Below, piece by piece: positions 26,152-35,214 of a stretch of 59,221 nucleotides of DNA. Each line of letters starts with the position of its first letter. The stretch's first letter is position 1. The translations under genes and the position numbers were made by a program. The notes beneath the pieces were generated by a model. The model ran no database searches, was not told where the DNA came from, and saw nothing but the letters and a program-made list of their open reading frames with translations. The DNA is taken from positions 247-59,467 of the forward strand of contig NZ_LPNR01000129.1 in assembly GCF_019266065.1 (NCBI RefSeq), in the 5' to 3' direction. This DNA is from Nocardia sp. MH4 (GTDB lineage Bacteria > Actinomycetota > Actinomycetes > Mycobacteriales > Mycobacteriaceae).

Positions 26152-26157
26152 AGCTTA
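26152..26157 (-). promoter_or_regulatory. -10 box of a leaderless transcript
   Basis: On the minus strand TAAGCT ends 6 nt before the ATG of the DUF4191 gene; no Shine-Dalgarno is present. Confidence 0.5.
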
Positions 26158-26273
26158 GATGGCCCCTCGCCGGGCTGTCGGACCGCATGACGCCCCGACC
26201 TCGAACACGGCGTTTCGGACGTCTTTGACGGCGAACCCGCCGGGCACGGGCAACAATGGCGAGGGTGCGCCCG

Positions 26274-27686
26274 ATGACCGAGAAACCGACCGGATCCCCC
26301 GTCACCGACGGAGTCGACGAGGAGGTCGCCGAGCGACTGGCCGCGGCGCTGCGCTGCGTGACGGTGTCCACCGAGGACCCGACCCAGACCGCCGACGCGG
26401 AGTTCGCCCGCCTGGCCGACCACCTCGAGGCGTCGTTCCCGCGCGTGCACGCCGAGCTGACCCTGACCACCTTCGGCCACAGCAGGCTCTACCGCTGGGA
26501 CGGCGCCGAGCCGGGACCGGTGGCGGCGATCCTGCTGGCCCACCAGGACGTCGTCCCGGTCGACGATCCGCAGCGCTGGACCCATCCCCCGTTCGCCGGC
26601 GTCGTCGACGCGGAGTTCATCTGGGGCCGGGGCGCGATCGACGACAAGAGCCGGGTCCTCGCCGTGCTCGAGGCCGTGGAGCAGGCGCTGACGGCCGGGG
26701 TCCGCCCGCGGCACACGATCTACCTGGCCTTCGGCCACGACGAGGAGGTCTTCGGCGACGGGGGCGCGGTCCGGATGGCCGAGCACCTGCGCGCCGAGAA
26801 CGTGCGGGCCGAGCTGCTGCTCGACGAGGGCGGGGTGATCACCGACGGGGTCGCCGACGGGGTCGACCGGCCGGTCGCGAGCATCATGCTGGGTGAGAAG
26901 GGCTACGCGACGGTGCGGTTGTCGGTCAGCGAGACCGGCGGCCACTCCTCGATGCCGGGCAAGCAGACCGCGGTCGGGCGCCTGGCGCGTGCCGTGGCCC
27001 GCGTACAGGACCATCCGATGCCGCTGCGGCTGACCCCGGTGATCACCGACATGCTCGCCCGGATGCGGGTGGCGCTGCCCGAACCGCGCCGCAAGCTGCT
27101 CGAACTCACCGACCGGCGCGGGCTCGCCACGCTGACCGGACCACTGCTCACCCGGATCCTGGCGGCGGGCCCCACCACCGAGGCGCTGGTCCGCACGACG
27201 ACGGCGCCGACGGTGATCCGGGGCGGGGTGAAGGCCAATGTGCTGCCGCAGAGCGCGGAGGCACTGGTGAATTTCCGCATCCTGCCCGGCGATTCGGTGT
27301 CGACGGTGCTCGCGCACTGCCGCCGGGTGATCCGCGACCTCGGTGTGGCGATCGAGCTCGTCGGGCCCGCGTCGGAGCCGTCGCGGGTCGCCGGTCCCGG
27401 CCCCGCCTACGCATTGATCGCCGAACTCGCCGCCGAGTTGGTCCCCGGCATCGTGACGACCACCGGGCTGGTGCCCGGCGCCACCGACTCCCGCCACTAC
27501 GACGGTCTGGCCGCCACCCGCTGCAACTTCGCGCCGATCGTGCTGACCGCGGCCGATCTGGCACGGATCCACGGAACCGACGAGCGGATCTCCCGGCTCA
27601 ACTACGCTCGACTGATCGAGTTCAATCGGCGCCTGATCGAGCGGCTCGCGGTGGCGCCCGGCGACGAAGGAGCAGCGCAGCGATGA
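26274..27686 (+). CDS. M20 family metallopeptidase
   Basis: 470 residues. Zinc-site motifs in order are ILLAHQDVVPV, WGRGAIDDK, FGHDEEVFGDGG and LLDEGG, with a late histidine in ARIHGTDERI. The lid domain begins near GGHSSMPGKQ. The pattern is closest to PM20D1-type carboxypeptidases/amidohydrolases of the M20 family. ATG 26274 is preferred because GAGGG lies 8 nt upstream; ATG 26256 is possible. The next gene overlaps by 4 nt (ATGA). The substrate is unknown. Confidence 0.85.
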   Translation: MTEKPTGSPVTDGVDEEVAERLAAALRCVTVSTEDPTQTADAEFARLADHLEASFPRVHAELTLTTFGHSRLYRWDGAEPGPVAAILLAHQDVVPVDDPQRWTHPPFAGVVDAEFIWGRGAIDDKSRVLAVLEAVEQALTAGVRPRHTIYLAFGHDEEVFGDGGAVRMAEHLRAENVRAELLLDEGGVITDGVADGVDRPVASIMLGEKGYATVRLSVSETGGHSSMPGKQTAVGRLARAVARVQDHPMPLRLTPVITDMLARMRVALPEPRRKLLELTDRRGLATLTGPLLTRILAAGPTTEALVRTTTAPTVIRGGVKANVLPQSAEALVNFRILPGDSVSTVLAHCRRVIRDLGVAIELVGPASEPSRVAGPGPAYALIAELAAELVPGIVTTTGLVPGATDSRHYDGLAATRCNFAPIVLTAADLARIHGTDERISRLNYARLIEFNRRLIERLAVAPGDEGAAQR

Positions 27687-28519
27687 CGACGGACACGGGC
27701 GAATTCGCCGGCAACGGCGGCCGGATCGCCTGGCGCGCTTGGCAACCCGACACCGCACCGCGCGCGGTGGTGGTGCTGGTGCACGGCGTCGCCGAGCACT
27801 CGGGGCGCTACGAGTACGTGGGCGACGCGCTGGCCGCGCAAGGTTTCGCGGTGTACGCGCTCGATCACATCGGACACGGCCTGTCCGAGGGCGCGGCGGC
27901 CAATATCGGTTCGATGCACGCGGCCGCCGACAATGTGGCGACCCTGCTCGACCTGGCGGGCAAGGCCCATCCCGACGTGCCCCGATTCCTGCTCGGCCAT
28001 TCGATGGGCAGTCTGGTGGTGCTGCACCTGGCCACCCGTGGACCGGTCGACGTGGCCGGGATCGTGGTCTCCGCGCCGCCGCTGGACATCCCGCTGGGCA
28101 ATCCGGTGCAGCGCCTGGCCGCTCCCCTGCTCACCCGGCTGGCGCCGAATCTCGGTGTGCTGACCCTGGATTCGTCGACGATCAGCCGCGATCCCGAGGT
28201 CGTGCGCGCCTACGACGCGGACCCGCTGGTGTTCCGCGGCAAGCTGCCCGCCCGCACGGCGGTGGAGATCCTGCAGCACACCGCGCTGGTGAAGCAGCGT
28301 CTCGACGCGCTCACCGCGCCGCTGCTGGTGCTGCACGGCACGGCCGACACCGTCGCCGCGCCGTCGAGTGCGGACCTGCTCGAGAGCGACGCGGGTTCGT
28401 CCGATGTGACGGTGCTGCGCTATCCCGGGCTGTTCCACGAGGTGTTCAACGAGCCCGAGCGCGACCAGGTGATCGGCGACGTCGTCGACTGGCTTTCCCA
28501 ACATGTTACCGATGAGTAG
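27683..28519 (+). CDS. Monoacylglycerol lipase-like alpha/beta hydrolase
   Basis: 278 residues, the length of Rv0183-type monoacylglycerol lipases. It has the oxyanion region VLVHGVAEHSGRYEY, an ALDHIGHGLSEG strand, nucleophile serine in LLGHSMGSLV, acid in HGTADTVAAP and histidine in YPGLFHEVFNE. It is translationally coupled to the M20 peptidase gene. Hydrolysis of monoacylglycerols or related esters is the family activity; the actual substrate is not shown. Confidence 0.85.
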   Translation: MTTDTGEFAGNGGRIAWRAWQPDTAPRAVVVLVHGVAEHSGRYEYVGDALAAQGFAVYALDHIGHGLSEGAAANIGSMHAAADNVATLLDLAGKAHPDVPRFLLGHSMGSLVVLHLATRGPVDVAGIVVSAPPLDIPLGNPVQRLAAPLLTRLAPNLGVLTLDSSTISRDPEVVRAYDADPLVFRGKLPARTAVEILQHTALVKQRLDALTAPLLVLHGTADTVAAPSSADLLESDAGSSDVTVLRYPGLFHEVFNEPERDQVIGDVVDWLSQHVTDE

Positions 28520-28531
28520 CTTAGAGCCTAG

Positions 28532-28537
28532 TAGACT
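28532..28537 (+). promoter_or_regulatory. -10 box of a leaderless transcript
   Basis: TAGACT ends 6 nt before ATG 28544; no Shine-Dalgarno lies upstream. Confidence 0.5.
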
Positions 28538-28543
28538 CCGCCC

Positions 28544-29008
28544 ATGGGAACCACGTCTACCGGCGCCGTCGCCTTCATCCGCGCCAGCTGGCACAGCTCC
28601 ATCGTCACCAAGGCCCACGAGGGCTTCGTCGCCGAATACGCCGGTCTAGGGCTCGACCCGGCCGCCGTCGAGGTGTTCGACGTCCCCGGCGCCTTCGAGA
28701 TCCCGCTGCACGCGCAGCGTCTGGCCCGTACCGGCCGCTACGAGGCGATCGTGGCCGCCGCGCTGGTCGTCGACGGCGGCATCTACCGCCACGACTTCGT
28801 CGCCACCGCGGTGATCGACGGCTTGATGCGCGTCCAGCTCGACAACGACGTCCCGGTGTTCTCGGTGGTGCTCACCCCGCACCACTTCCACGAGCACAGC
28901 GAGCACGTCGACTACTACACCAACCATTTCGTGACGAAGGGAGCCGAGGCCGCCCGCGCGGTGGCGAACACCCTCAGCTCCCTGCGGTCACTGCCCGCGG
29001 CGCGCTGA
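28544..29008 (+). CDS. ribH2: Type II 6,7-dimethyl-8-ribityllumazine synthase
   Basis: 154 residues. FDVPGAFEIPLHAQRL and the run LVVDGGIYRHDF, then SVVLTPHHFHEH, match the type II (decameric, Brucella RibH2-like) lumazine synthases rather than the housekeeping RibH. The enzyme condenses a pyrimidine with 3,4-dihydroxy-2-butanone-4-phosphate in riboflavin synthesis. No other rib gene is near, so a specialised flavin role is possible. Its stop codon abuts the stop of the convergent metalloprotease gene with no base between them. Confidence 0.85.
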   Translation: MGTTSTGAVAFIRASWHSSIVTKAHEGFVAEYAGLGLDPAAVEVFDVPGAFEIPLHAQRLARTGRYEAIVAAALVVDGGIYRHDFVATAVIDGLMRVQLDNDVPVFSVVLTPHHFHEHSEHVDYYTNHFVTKGAEAARAVANTLSSLRSLPAAR

Positions 29009-30454
29009 CTACTCGAACCGGGTCAGGCAGGCCTGTTCGCCGTCGAGCACGCCGGTGCGGAACGCCTCGAGGCGCTGGTACCCGCTCGGCACCACCTTGC
29101 CGTTGACGTCGGCGGCCGCGAGGCCGTCGGCGAGCAGGCCCGACACGGCCTCGTCCAGATCACCGGCCGACAGGCGCGGATCACTGCTCGGCTCACTGAG
29201 TTTCGTGGTCAGCGCGCCGGACAGGCACGCGGTGCGCAGGCCCGCCGATTCGGCGCCGGTCAGTGACAACTTGCGGTCCTGCTGCACCGCCAGGGCGTAG
29301 CGGGACACGAAGACCACCGCGGCGTTGTAGTCGCCGGTGACGACCGCCGAGAGCGGTTCCTCCTTACCGGTGGACCCTTCCCCCGCGCGCTTGGCCATGG
29401 CGGGCAGGTCGGTGCCGATGGTGTTGCTGCCCGGGCAGTAGGACACCGGCTCGGTGGTGGTCGTCGAGGCGCAGCTGCGGGTGACGCCCGCGTAGTCGAA
29501 CGTCGGCGCGTTCTTCACCGGCATCGACTTGCCCAGCTGGGTCGCCAGCGAGCTCAGGTTCTCCTTGTTCACCGGCAGCTGCTGATCGCGCTCGCCGTCC
29601 TCGAAGGTGACCGGCAGACCGCCGCGGCGCTTGCTGATCTCGTCCTTGTCGATCCCCTTGCAGGACCCGGCGCCCTCGGTATAACCCTTCTGCACCGCGG
29701 TGACGCGCTCGAAGGCCGAACCGTGCACGGCGTCAGGGTCGTTGGGGTCACGGTCGCGCACGGCGACGGTCGCGCCGAGCACGCCGTTGAGGCCGTCGGT
29801 GGTGTTGAGGGTGAAGTGCTTGGACTTGCCCTCGGCGACGTGACGCAGGAACACACCGGCCAGGCAGTCGGCCTGCTGCTCCTTCACCAGCGCGTCGGTG
29901 AGGAAGCCGCGCAGCAGATCGGCCTGGGACTGGATGGCGTGGCCGTACTCGTGGGCCAGCACCATCACCACCGACATCTCCTTGTACTTGTCGACCAGCA
30001 GCGGCAGCAGGACCGAGCGGTCCCAGCCGATGGTGTGGTCGAGCGGGCAGTACGCGGCGTTGACCAGTTTGTAGGTGCTGCTCTTGCAGAACTGCACCGA
30101 CTCCGATTCCGGTGCCTTCGCCGACCACGAGATGTACTTCGAGGCGGGCTTGAAGTTGCCCCGGAAGGTCTTGGAATACTCGGTCTGCCAATACTCTTCG
30201 ATATCGGCGATGGCGTTGAGCGCGAGCTTGTCGATCTTGCCGTTGTCGCCGTTGTCGGCCTTCTTGTCGGTGTCGGGCACACCCGGACGGGTGCCGCTGG
30301 GCCCGGTGTTCGACGTCGCGCCCGCCACCTCCCACGGGTTGTCCATCGTGGGCATCGCCTGGTCGCCGGCGAGGGTCGTCGCCGAGCAACCGGTGGCGAG
30401 CAGGCCGACGCTCACCAGTGCCGCCATGGCCATGGCGAACCGATGTTTGATCAT
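29009..30454 (-). CDS. Neutral zinc metallopeptidase lipoprotein
   Basis: 481 residues from ATG 30454 (GGGGAGGAA upstream). A signal peptide with a lipobox-like LLATGC at about residue 24 suggests membrane anchoring. The zinc motif HEYGH lies in VMVLAHEYGHAIQSQ, and the downstream acidic ligand is probably in EQQADCLAGVF. This matches the YpfJ-like neutral zinc metallopeptidase family. The C-terminal half is unassigned, with a possible disulfide pair (RSCAS, SYCPG). The EEP gene lies upstream on the same strand. Confidence 0.85.
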   Translation of the reverse strand: MIKHRFAMAMAALVSVGLLATGCSATTLAGDQAMPTMDNPWEVAGATSNTGPSGTRPGVPDTDKKADNGDNGKIDKLALNAIADIEEYWQTEYSKTFRGNFKPASKYISWSAKAPESESVQFCKSSTYKLVNAAYCPLDHTIGWDRSVLLPLLVDKYKEMSVVMVLAHEYGHAIQSQADLLRGFLTDALVKEQQADCLAGVFLRHVAEGKSKHFTLNTTDGLNGVLGATVAVRDRDPNDPDAVHGSAFERVTAVQKGYTEGAGSCKGIDKDEISKRRGGLPVTFEDGERDQQLPVNKENLSSLATQLGKSMPVKNAPTFDYAGVTRSCASTTTTEPVSYCPGSNTIGTDLPAMAKRAGEGSTGKEEPLSAVVTGDYNAAVVFVSRYALAVQQDRKLSLTGAESAGLRTACLSGALTTKLSEPSSDPRLSAGDLDEAVSGLLADGLAAADVNGKVVPSGYQRLEAFRTGVLDGEQACLTRFE

Positions 30455-30530
30455 CCGCTGATTCCTCCCCGGGGAATGACATGGACGCCGAGCGGTCCGA
30501 TGTCGAGCGCTCACATGGTAATCGACGCCG

Positions 30531-31481
30531 TCAATCCCGCATTCTGACCGTGGCGAGCACCGCGCGATGGTCGGAGCCCGGAATCGTCAGCGTGCGTACC
30601 TGTTCGGCCACGCCACCGGCGACGAGGATGTGATCGATGCCGATCACCGGCCCCCACCGGCGATCCGCGGGAAAGGTCAGCAGGACGCCGTCGCCCGTCT
30701 GTTCCGCCGCGGCCGCGAACGGACCGTCCAGCAGCGCGCGGTAGGCCGCGTGGTTCTGCGTCGCATTGAAATCCGCGCCGACGATCGCGGGTGTGGGCGC
30801 CGTGGCCAGGATCTCGTCGACCCGGCGCAGCTCGGCGGTCCACGCGGCGAAATCGATGTTCGGCGGGATCGGATGGAAGGCGTACACCGAGATCGGGCCG
30901 CGCTGTGGATGTTCCATCGTCGCGGAGATGTTGCTCATGATGAAGCCGTCGTACTTCACGGTCTGGCGCAACGGGTATCGACTGTAGATGCCGGTACCGC
31001 CGCCGCCGGATTGCGCGGGTTCCAGATAGAAGTAGGGCAGCCGGTCCTCCAGGCCCGCCGCCCGCAGCCGCGTGATCGAGTCGACGGTCAGTTCGTCGGC
31101 GGTGAGCACGTCGACGTCGTTGTCGCGCACCGCGGCGACCACCGCGGCCGGATCCGCCTGGCCGAACAGCAGATTCGACTGCAGTACCCGCAGCTGCGGC
31201 CCCTCGGCGGCACCGGCCGCCGGAATGTAGGCCGGAACGACCAGCCACGCCGCGCCGGCCAGCACCACGCCCCCGGCGATCGCGCTGCGCCATCCGCGCG
31301 CGAGGAGGACCAGGACCACCCCGATCACCGCGCCCAGCATCAGCCACATCGCCCCCGACGCCAGCAGCACCAGCGACTGCTGCCGCCAGCTGCCCAGATG
31401 CAACACGATCCCCGCCGTCGCCGCGATCAGTGCGCCCCACCCCAGGACCAGCAATGCCCGGTCCAACCATTTCCGCATCAT
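30531..31481 (-). CDS. Membrane-anchored endonuclease/exonuclease/phosphatase (EEP) family protein
   Basis: 316 residues. Three N-terminal membrane helices (about 8-28, 35-60, 65-88) precede an EEP domain facing outward. Catalytic residues are visible in LQSNLLFGQ, a TADELT segment (usual family pattern QE), YAFHPIPP, VGADFNAT, a GIDHIL turn and GSDHRAVLA. The family includes sphingomyelinases, phosphatases and nucleases. The in-frame ATG pair at 31481/31478 has TAGGCT 7 nt upstream, suggesting a leaderless mRNA. Confidence 0.85.
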   Translation of the reverse strand: MMRKWLDRALLVLGWGALIAATAGIVLHLGSWRQQSLVLLASGAMWLMLGAVIGVVLVLLARGWRSAIAGGVVLAGAAWLVVPAYIPAAGAAEGPQLRVLQSNLLFGQADPAAVVAAVRDNDVDVLTADELTVDSITRLRAAGLEDRLPYFYLEPAQSGGGGTGIYSRYPLRQTVKYDGFIMSNISATMEHPQRGPISVYAFHPIPPNIDFAAWTAELRRVDEILATAPTPAIVGADFNATQNHAAYRALLDGPFAAAAEQTGDGVLLTFPADRRWGPVIGIDHILVAGGVAEQVRTLTIPGSDHRAVLATVRMRD

Positions 31482-31488
31482 GGGGCCG

Positions 31489-31494
31489 AGCCTA
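31489..31494 (-). promoter_or_regulatory. -10 box of a leaderless transcript
   Basis: On the minus strand TAGGCT ends 7 nt before the EEP gene's ATG at 31481. Confidence 0.5.
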
Positions 31495-31586
31495 AGCCGA
31501 CGTCCTTGGCGCGCCCTTATGGTGCCGCTAAGGTTCTCTGAGGTGCCCGCGTCGGCCTACACTGGCGCCGCAGAAGGAGGTGGCGC

Positions 31587-31871
31587 GTGTACATCGAGGA
31601 ATTCCCCGCCGCGGGCCCGCTCACCGAGGACGCCGTCGACGCGCTGATGACCGTCGCGGGCCGCTACACCTCGGCATTGACCCTCACCGTCGCCGACCGG
31701 ACCGTCCAGCTCCCGGTCCTGCCGGTCTGCTGGACCGAGCTCCCCATCCGCGCGGGCACCCCGATCACCATCGAAGCCGCCCGCGGTCACCGCCCACCCG
31801 ACACCGAGGACCGCACCGCCCTGCGCGATTTCGTCACGACGTTCCAGCACGCCACCGGCGCGCGGGGCTGA
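31587..31871 (+). CDS. Small conserved hypothetical protein
   Basis: 94 residues. GTG 31587 follows a strong AGAAGGAGG (31572-31580). There is no signal peptide. The order of segments recalls the HPr fold: a helix (TEDAVDALMTVAGRYTSAL), two strands (LTLTVADRTVQLP), a short helix, an RAGTPITIEA strand and a final helix. There is no active-site histidine. The resemblance is by eye only. It lies 29 nt upstream of the TrpF-like gene and may be cotranscribed with it. Confidence 0.6.
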   Translation: MYIEEFPAAGPLTEDAVDALMTVAGRYTSALTLTVADRTVQLPVLPVCWTELPIRAGTPITIEAARGHRPPDTEDRTALRDFVTTFQHATGARG

Positions 31872-31887
31872 CGTGCTCGCGGCCCGA

Positions 31888-31893
31888 TAGTCT
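31888..31893 (+). promoter_or_regulatory. -10 box of a leaderless transcript
   Basis: TAGTCT ends 7 nt before ATG 31901 of the TrpF-like gene; there is no Shine-Dalgarno. Confidence 0.45.
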
Positions 31894-31900
31894 TCGGTCC

Positions 31901-32566
31901 ATGACCGTGCGCGCCAAGATCTGCGGAATCCGCTCGGAAGCCGACCTGCGGATCGCGATCGAGGCGGGCGCGGACGCGGTCGGCCTCATCTCGGGCATCA
32001 CCCACGTCAGCGAAGACGGGCTCGACGCCGCGACGGCACGGCGATTGGCCGCGCTGGTCCCGCCGTTCGTCAACACCGTCCTGGTGACCCACCTCGACGA
32101 CGCCGCGGCGATCATCGAGCTCGCCGATCACCTCGGCGTCGACACGATCCAGGTGCACGGGCTGGTATCGGCGCAGACACTGCGGCAGGTCAGGGCCGAG
32201 GCGCGGGGCCGGACCATCCTGCGCGCCGTCCACGTCGCCGGGGCGGACGCGATCCTGGAGGCGAAAGCCGCTGCCGCCGACTGTGATGCGGTCCTGCTGG
32301 ATTCCCGCACCGCCGACCGGCTGGGCGGCACCGGCCGCACCCACGACTGGACCATCAGCGCGCGCATCGTGACCGAGTTGGCCGCACTCGGCTGCCCGGT
32401 CGTGCTCGCGGGCGGACTCACCGCGGACAATGTCGACGCGGCGATCAGTGCGGTGAAACCGTTCGGGGTCGACGTCAACAGCGGCGTCGAGGAAGCCGCG
32501 GGCGACAAGTCGAAGCAGGCGTGCGAACGCTTCGTCGCCGCCGCGCACACCGCACGGCACAGCTGA
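31901..32566 (+). CDS. Phosphoribosylanthranilate isomerase-like protein (TrpF family)
   Basis: 221 residues. TrpF landmarks are AKICGIRS (catalytic Cys), PPFVNTVLVTHL, DTIQVHG, the aspartate in CDAVLLDSR, GGTGRTHDW, VVLAGGL and GVDVNSGVEEA. TrpF isomerises phosphoribosylanthranilate in tryptophan synthesis. The family's usual SPRxV loop is replaced by THVSED, so it is a divergent member. Many actinobacteria lack trpF and use PriA instead, which makes a separate copy outside a trp operon noteworthy. Activity is probable but untested. Confidence 0.75.
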   Translation: MTVRAKICGIRSEADLRIAIEAGADAVGLISGITHVSEDGLDAATARRLAALVPPFVNTVLVTHLDDAAAIIELADHLGVDTIQVHGLVSAQTLRQVRAEARGRTILRAVHVAGADAILEAKAAAADCDAVLLDSRTADRLGGTGRTHDWTISARIVTELAALGCPVVLAGGLTADNVDAAISAVKPFGVDVNSGVEEAAGDKSKQACERFVAAAHTARHS

Positions 32567-32584
32567 GACAGGCCATCGGCACGG

Positions 32585-35098
32585 TCAGAGCGGCAGGCCC
32601 GCCTCGATCCAGTTGTAGGCCTGGATCTTTCGCGAGGCCGGATCGTTGACGACCTGGTTGATGAGGTCGTTGATCTGGTCGGTGGACAGGGGGTAGCCGT
32701 AGTGCTCGGCGGCGCCCGCCGAGGCCCAGAGGGAGGCGAACAGGCCGGGGCCGCCGAGGAGGTGGGACAGGGCGGTGGCGACATCCTCGACCACCTCGAG
32801 GACGCCGTGCACCATGGCGATCGCGATGTCCTCGTCGCCGGGGGTGGCGCCGGGGGCCAGCGCGCCGGAGGCGACAGCGCGGCGGGCCAGCCAGTCGCGC
32901 GGGACCAACGGGTTCGGGCCGATCGCGTCGCCCAGGTAGTACCGCCACTCCCCCGGATTGCCCTGGTCGAAGGCGTGGATGTAGAAGGTGCGGGTCAGCG
33001 CCCACAGCGCGATGTAGCGCAGGGCGACCTGTTCGGGCTCGAGCGCCGCGTCGGGGCCCTCGGCGCGGTCCCGCTCGAGCTGGTTCCAGGCGAAGCGGAA
33101 CCAGACCTGCTCGGAGTTGCCGACCCAGGTGGCGGGCAGGCGATCGGCCAGCGCGGCCACGTCGGCGGCGGGGCCGTAGAGGCCGGTGTCGCCCGAGACC
33201 TCGACGCGCAGGTTGTCGACATAGCCGCGCAGCGCGTCCACCGAGGTGAACACGGCGTAGCCGAGCTGGGCCAGGCGGGTGAGGTCGGCGTTGGCGGGCT
33301 CGAGCACCAGCACCAGCGGCATGCCGACGCCGGGCTGCAGGCCCTCGGGCCAGAACGCTTCGGCGACAGCGAGTTCGCGGCCGGTCACCGGATCGGAGAC
33401 CTCGCTGTCGAGCAGCGGGAACCCGAAGCCGTCGGCGACCAGGTCGTCGACCAGCGCGTTCACCAGGTCCACCGCCGGGTCACCGAGGCTCACCCCGGCC
33501 ACGCCGACCGACAGCAGCGTCGGCCGGTGCAGGGTGCCGGTGCGCAGCTGCTCGAGGAAGGCGTCCGCGGCCGCGGACAGCAGTTTGCGTCGCGCGCGCA
33601 GGAATTCGCGGTAGTTCTCGACCCGCCACAGCGTGGGGTCGGTCGGAATCCACTGCGAGGCCAGCACACCGGGATGACGGCGCTCGACCTCGGCGAGGTA
33701 GTCGGCCGGTTCGCGTTCGCCCAGTTCGGCTTCCGAGCCGGGGCTGAGGAAGCAGAAGTTGGCGATCGCGTTGATCTCGTTGCGTTCGTAGCCCGCGTCG
33801 CGCAGCGTGGTCTTCGGGAACAGATAGTGCACCTGCACCGGAGTGCGCTCGCCGAACTGCTCGATGCCCAGTTCGTCGCCGGTGCCCAGGTCGCGGGAAC
33901 CGTCGACGCGGGTCAGCAGGTACAGCAGCGGATAGAACCGGGAACCGCGGGTCGCGCCGCCGAAGTCGTCGGCGCACAGGTCCAGTGAGCCGCCGCGCAG
34001 CCGTTCCAGCGAGCCGATGAGGCCGTTGATGCCGCCGCGTTCGAGCGTCTCGTAGTCCTGCTGCAGAAACGTCTCGGTGGACCCGCTGAACCGGCCCCAC
34101 AGCGCGGAATGGATGTACCAGTACAGCACCCGGTCGCGGTGCAGGTCGTCGTCGAAGCGGCCGCCGTTGAGGAACAGCAGCCGGGTGATGACCGGAATCG
34201 CGTAGCGCCCCATCAGGACTCGGTCGTGGTCGAGGCCGAGGCGGCCTGCCACGGTGTCGAGGAAGGTATCGACCTGGGTGGCGGTATCGCTGAGCGCCTG
34301 TTCGAACTCCGCGGGCGACAGATCGCCGAGCGCGTCGAAGTGGGCGCGGCCGTTGCCGACGGCGATCACATTGCGCAGCAACCAGTCCAGGGTGAAGGTG
34401 TAACCGTCCTTGTCCCAGCGGATCAGGTGGTCGCGCAGGTTGCCGCGGGCCTGCGGCCACTGCGCGCACAGCGTCGCCAGCGCCAGATCACCCTTGGACA
34501 GTTTGGTGCCACCGGAGTTGACGCGGTTGAAGATGTCGACGACCTCGTCGACGGTGCGGTCCGAGCCGGTGATGGTCTCGACATTGAACTCGCGGTGGGT
34601 GATCTCGCGCAGCTTGTTGAGCCGGTCGAGGTAGACCGCCAGCGTCTCCGGCGGGACCTCGGTGAACCGGGGCAGGTAGTGCACGGGCCCCAGCGCGAAC
34701 AGCTCGGTGACATCGATCCAGGTCGGCGCGGTCTCGCGGCCGGGCACCTGGAACTCGAAAACCTCACGGTCGACATCGAAATGGAGCCCGGTGAACGCGA
34801 CGGCGTCGCCCTCGAAGAACGAGGGCGCGGTGCCGCGCAGGATGCCGTAGAGGGTGGTGATGCGCTGCTGGCCGTCGAGCAGCAGCTGCCGCAATCCCGA
34901 GCCGCCGCCCTGGCCGCGTACCGCGATGTCCTCGGATCCGGTCTCCCACACCAGGAGCCCGCCGACCGGATACCCGAGATACAGCGACCGCATCAGTCCG
35001 CGCACCTGGTCCCTGTTCCAGACGTAACCGCGCTGGAATTCGGGCAGCAGCACCGCTCCGGAGTCGATCTGGTCGAGCAGGGAGGACAGACGTGTCAC
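32585..35098 (-). CDS. Large DUF262 (GmrS/ParB-like) protein, candidate defence nuclease
   Basis: 837 residues. The DUF262 N-terminal half shows LLPEFQRGYVWNRDQVRGL (about 18-36), LLLDGQQRITTLYGI (about 72-86) and IFNRVNSGGTKLSKGDLALA (about 190-210). These are the nucleotide-binding signatures of GmrS and related restriction proteins. Near residue 420 VHYLFPKTTL with downstream NAIANFCFLS resembles a degenerate HNH/DUF1524 core. Residues 540-837 are unassigned; one stretch (AFWPEG...PLVLVLEP...LGYAVF) recalls C-terminal domains of some nucleases. GmrSD enzymes cut modified phage DNA. The helical protein gene lies 116 nt upstream on the same strand. Confidence 0.8.
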   Translation of the reverse strand: MTRLSSLLDQIDSGAVLLPEFQRGYVWNRDQVRGLMRSLYLGYPVGGLLVWETGSEDIAVRGQGGGSGLRQLLLDGQQRITTLYGILRGTAPSFFEGDAVAFTGLHFDVDREVFEFQVPGRETAPTWIDVTELFALGPVHYLPRFTEVPPETLAVYLDRLNKLREITHREFNVETITGSDRTVDEVVDIFNRVNSGGTKLSKGDLALATLCAQWPQARGNLRDHLIRWDKDGYTFTLDWLLRNVIAVGNGRAHFDALGDLSPAEFEQALSDTATQVDTFLDTVAGRLGLDHDRVLMGRYAIPVITRLLFLNGGRFDDDLHRDRVLYWYIHSALWGRFSGSTETFLQQDYETLERGGINGLIGSLERLRGGSLDLCADDFGGATRGSRFYPLLYLLTRVDGSRDLGTGDELGIEQFGERTPVQVHYLFPKTTLRDAGYERNEINAIANFCFLSPGSEAELGEREPADYLAEVERRHPGVLASQWIPTDPTLWRVENYREFLRARRKLLSAAADAFLEQLRTGTLHRPTLLSVGVAGVSLGDPAVDLVNALVDDLVADGFGFPLLDSEVSDPVTGRELAVAEAFWPEGLQPGVGMPLVLVLEPANADLTRLAQLGYAVFTSVDALRGYVDNLRVEVSGDTGLYGPAADVAALADRLPATWVGNSEQVWFRFAWNQLERDRAEGPDAALEPEQVALRYIALWALTRTFYIHAFDQGNPGEWRYYLGDAIGPNPLVPRDWLARRAVASGALAPGATPGDEDIAIAMVHGVLEVVEDVATALSHLLGGPGLFASLWASAGAAEHYGYPLSTDQINDLINQVVNDPASRKIQAYNWIEAGLPL

Positions 35099-35214
35099 GG
35101 CAGCCTTTCATCGCGATCCGGTAGCGCAAGCGCTCCATCGTTGCACGGATCGTACCGACAAACACCGACGCACCAGCGGCCGAACAGAACTCACGGTCCG
35201 CGGGTTCGCGAGTC

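Noticed and set aside
29000..29015. Frameshift or fusion between ribH2 and the metalloprotease gene
   Set aside because: The two genes are convergent on opposite strands; the abutting stop codons are merely tight packing.
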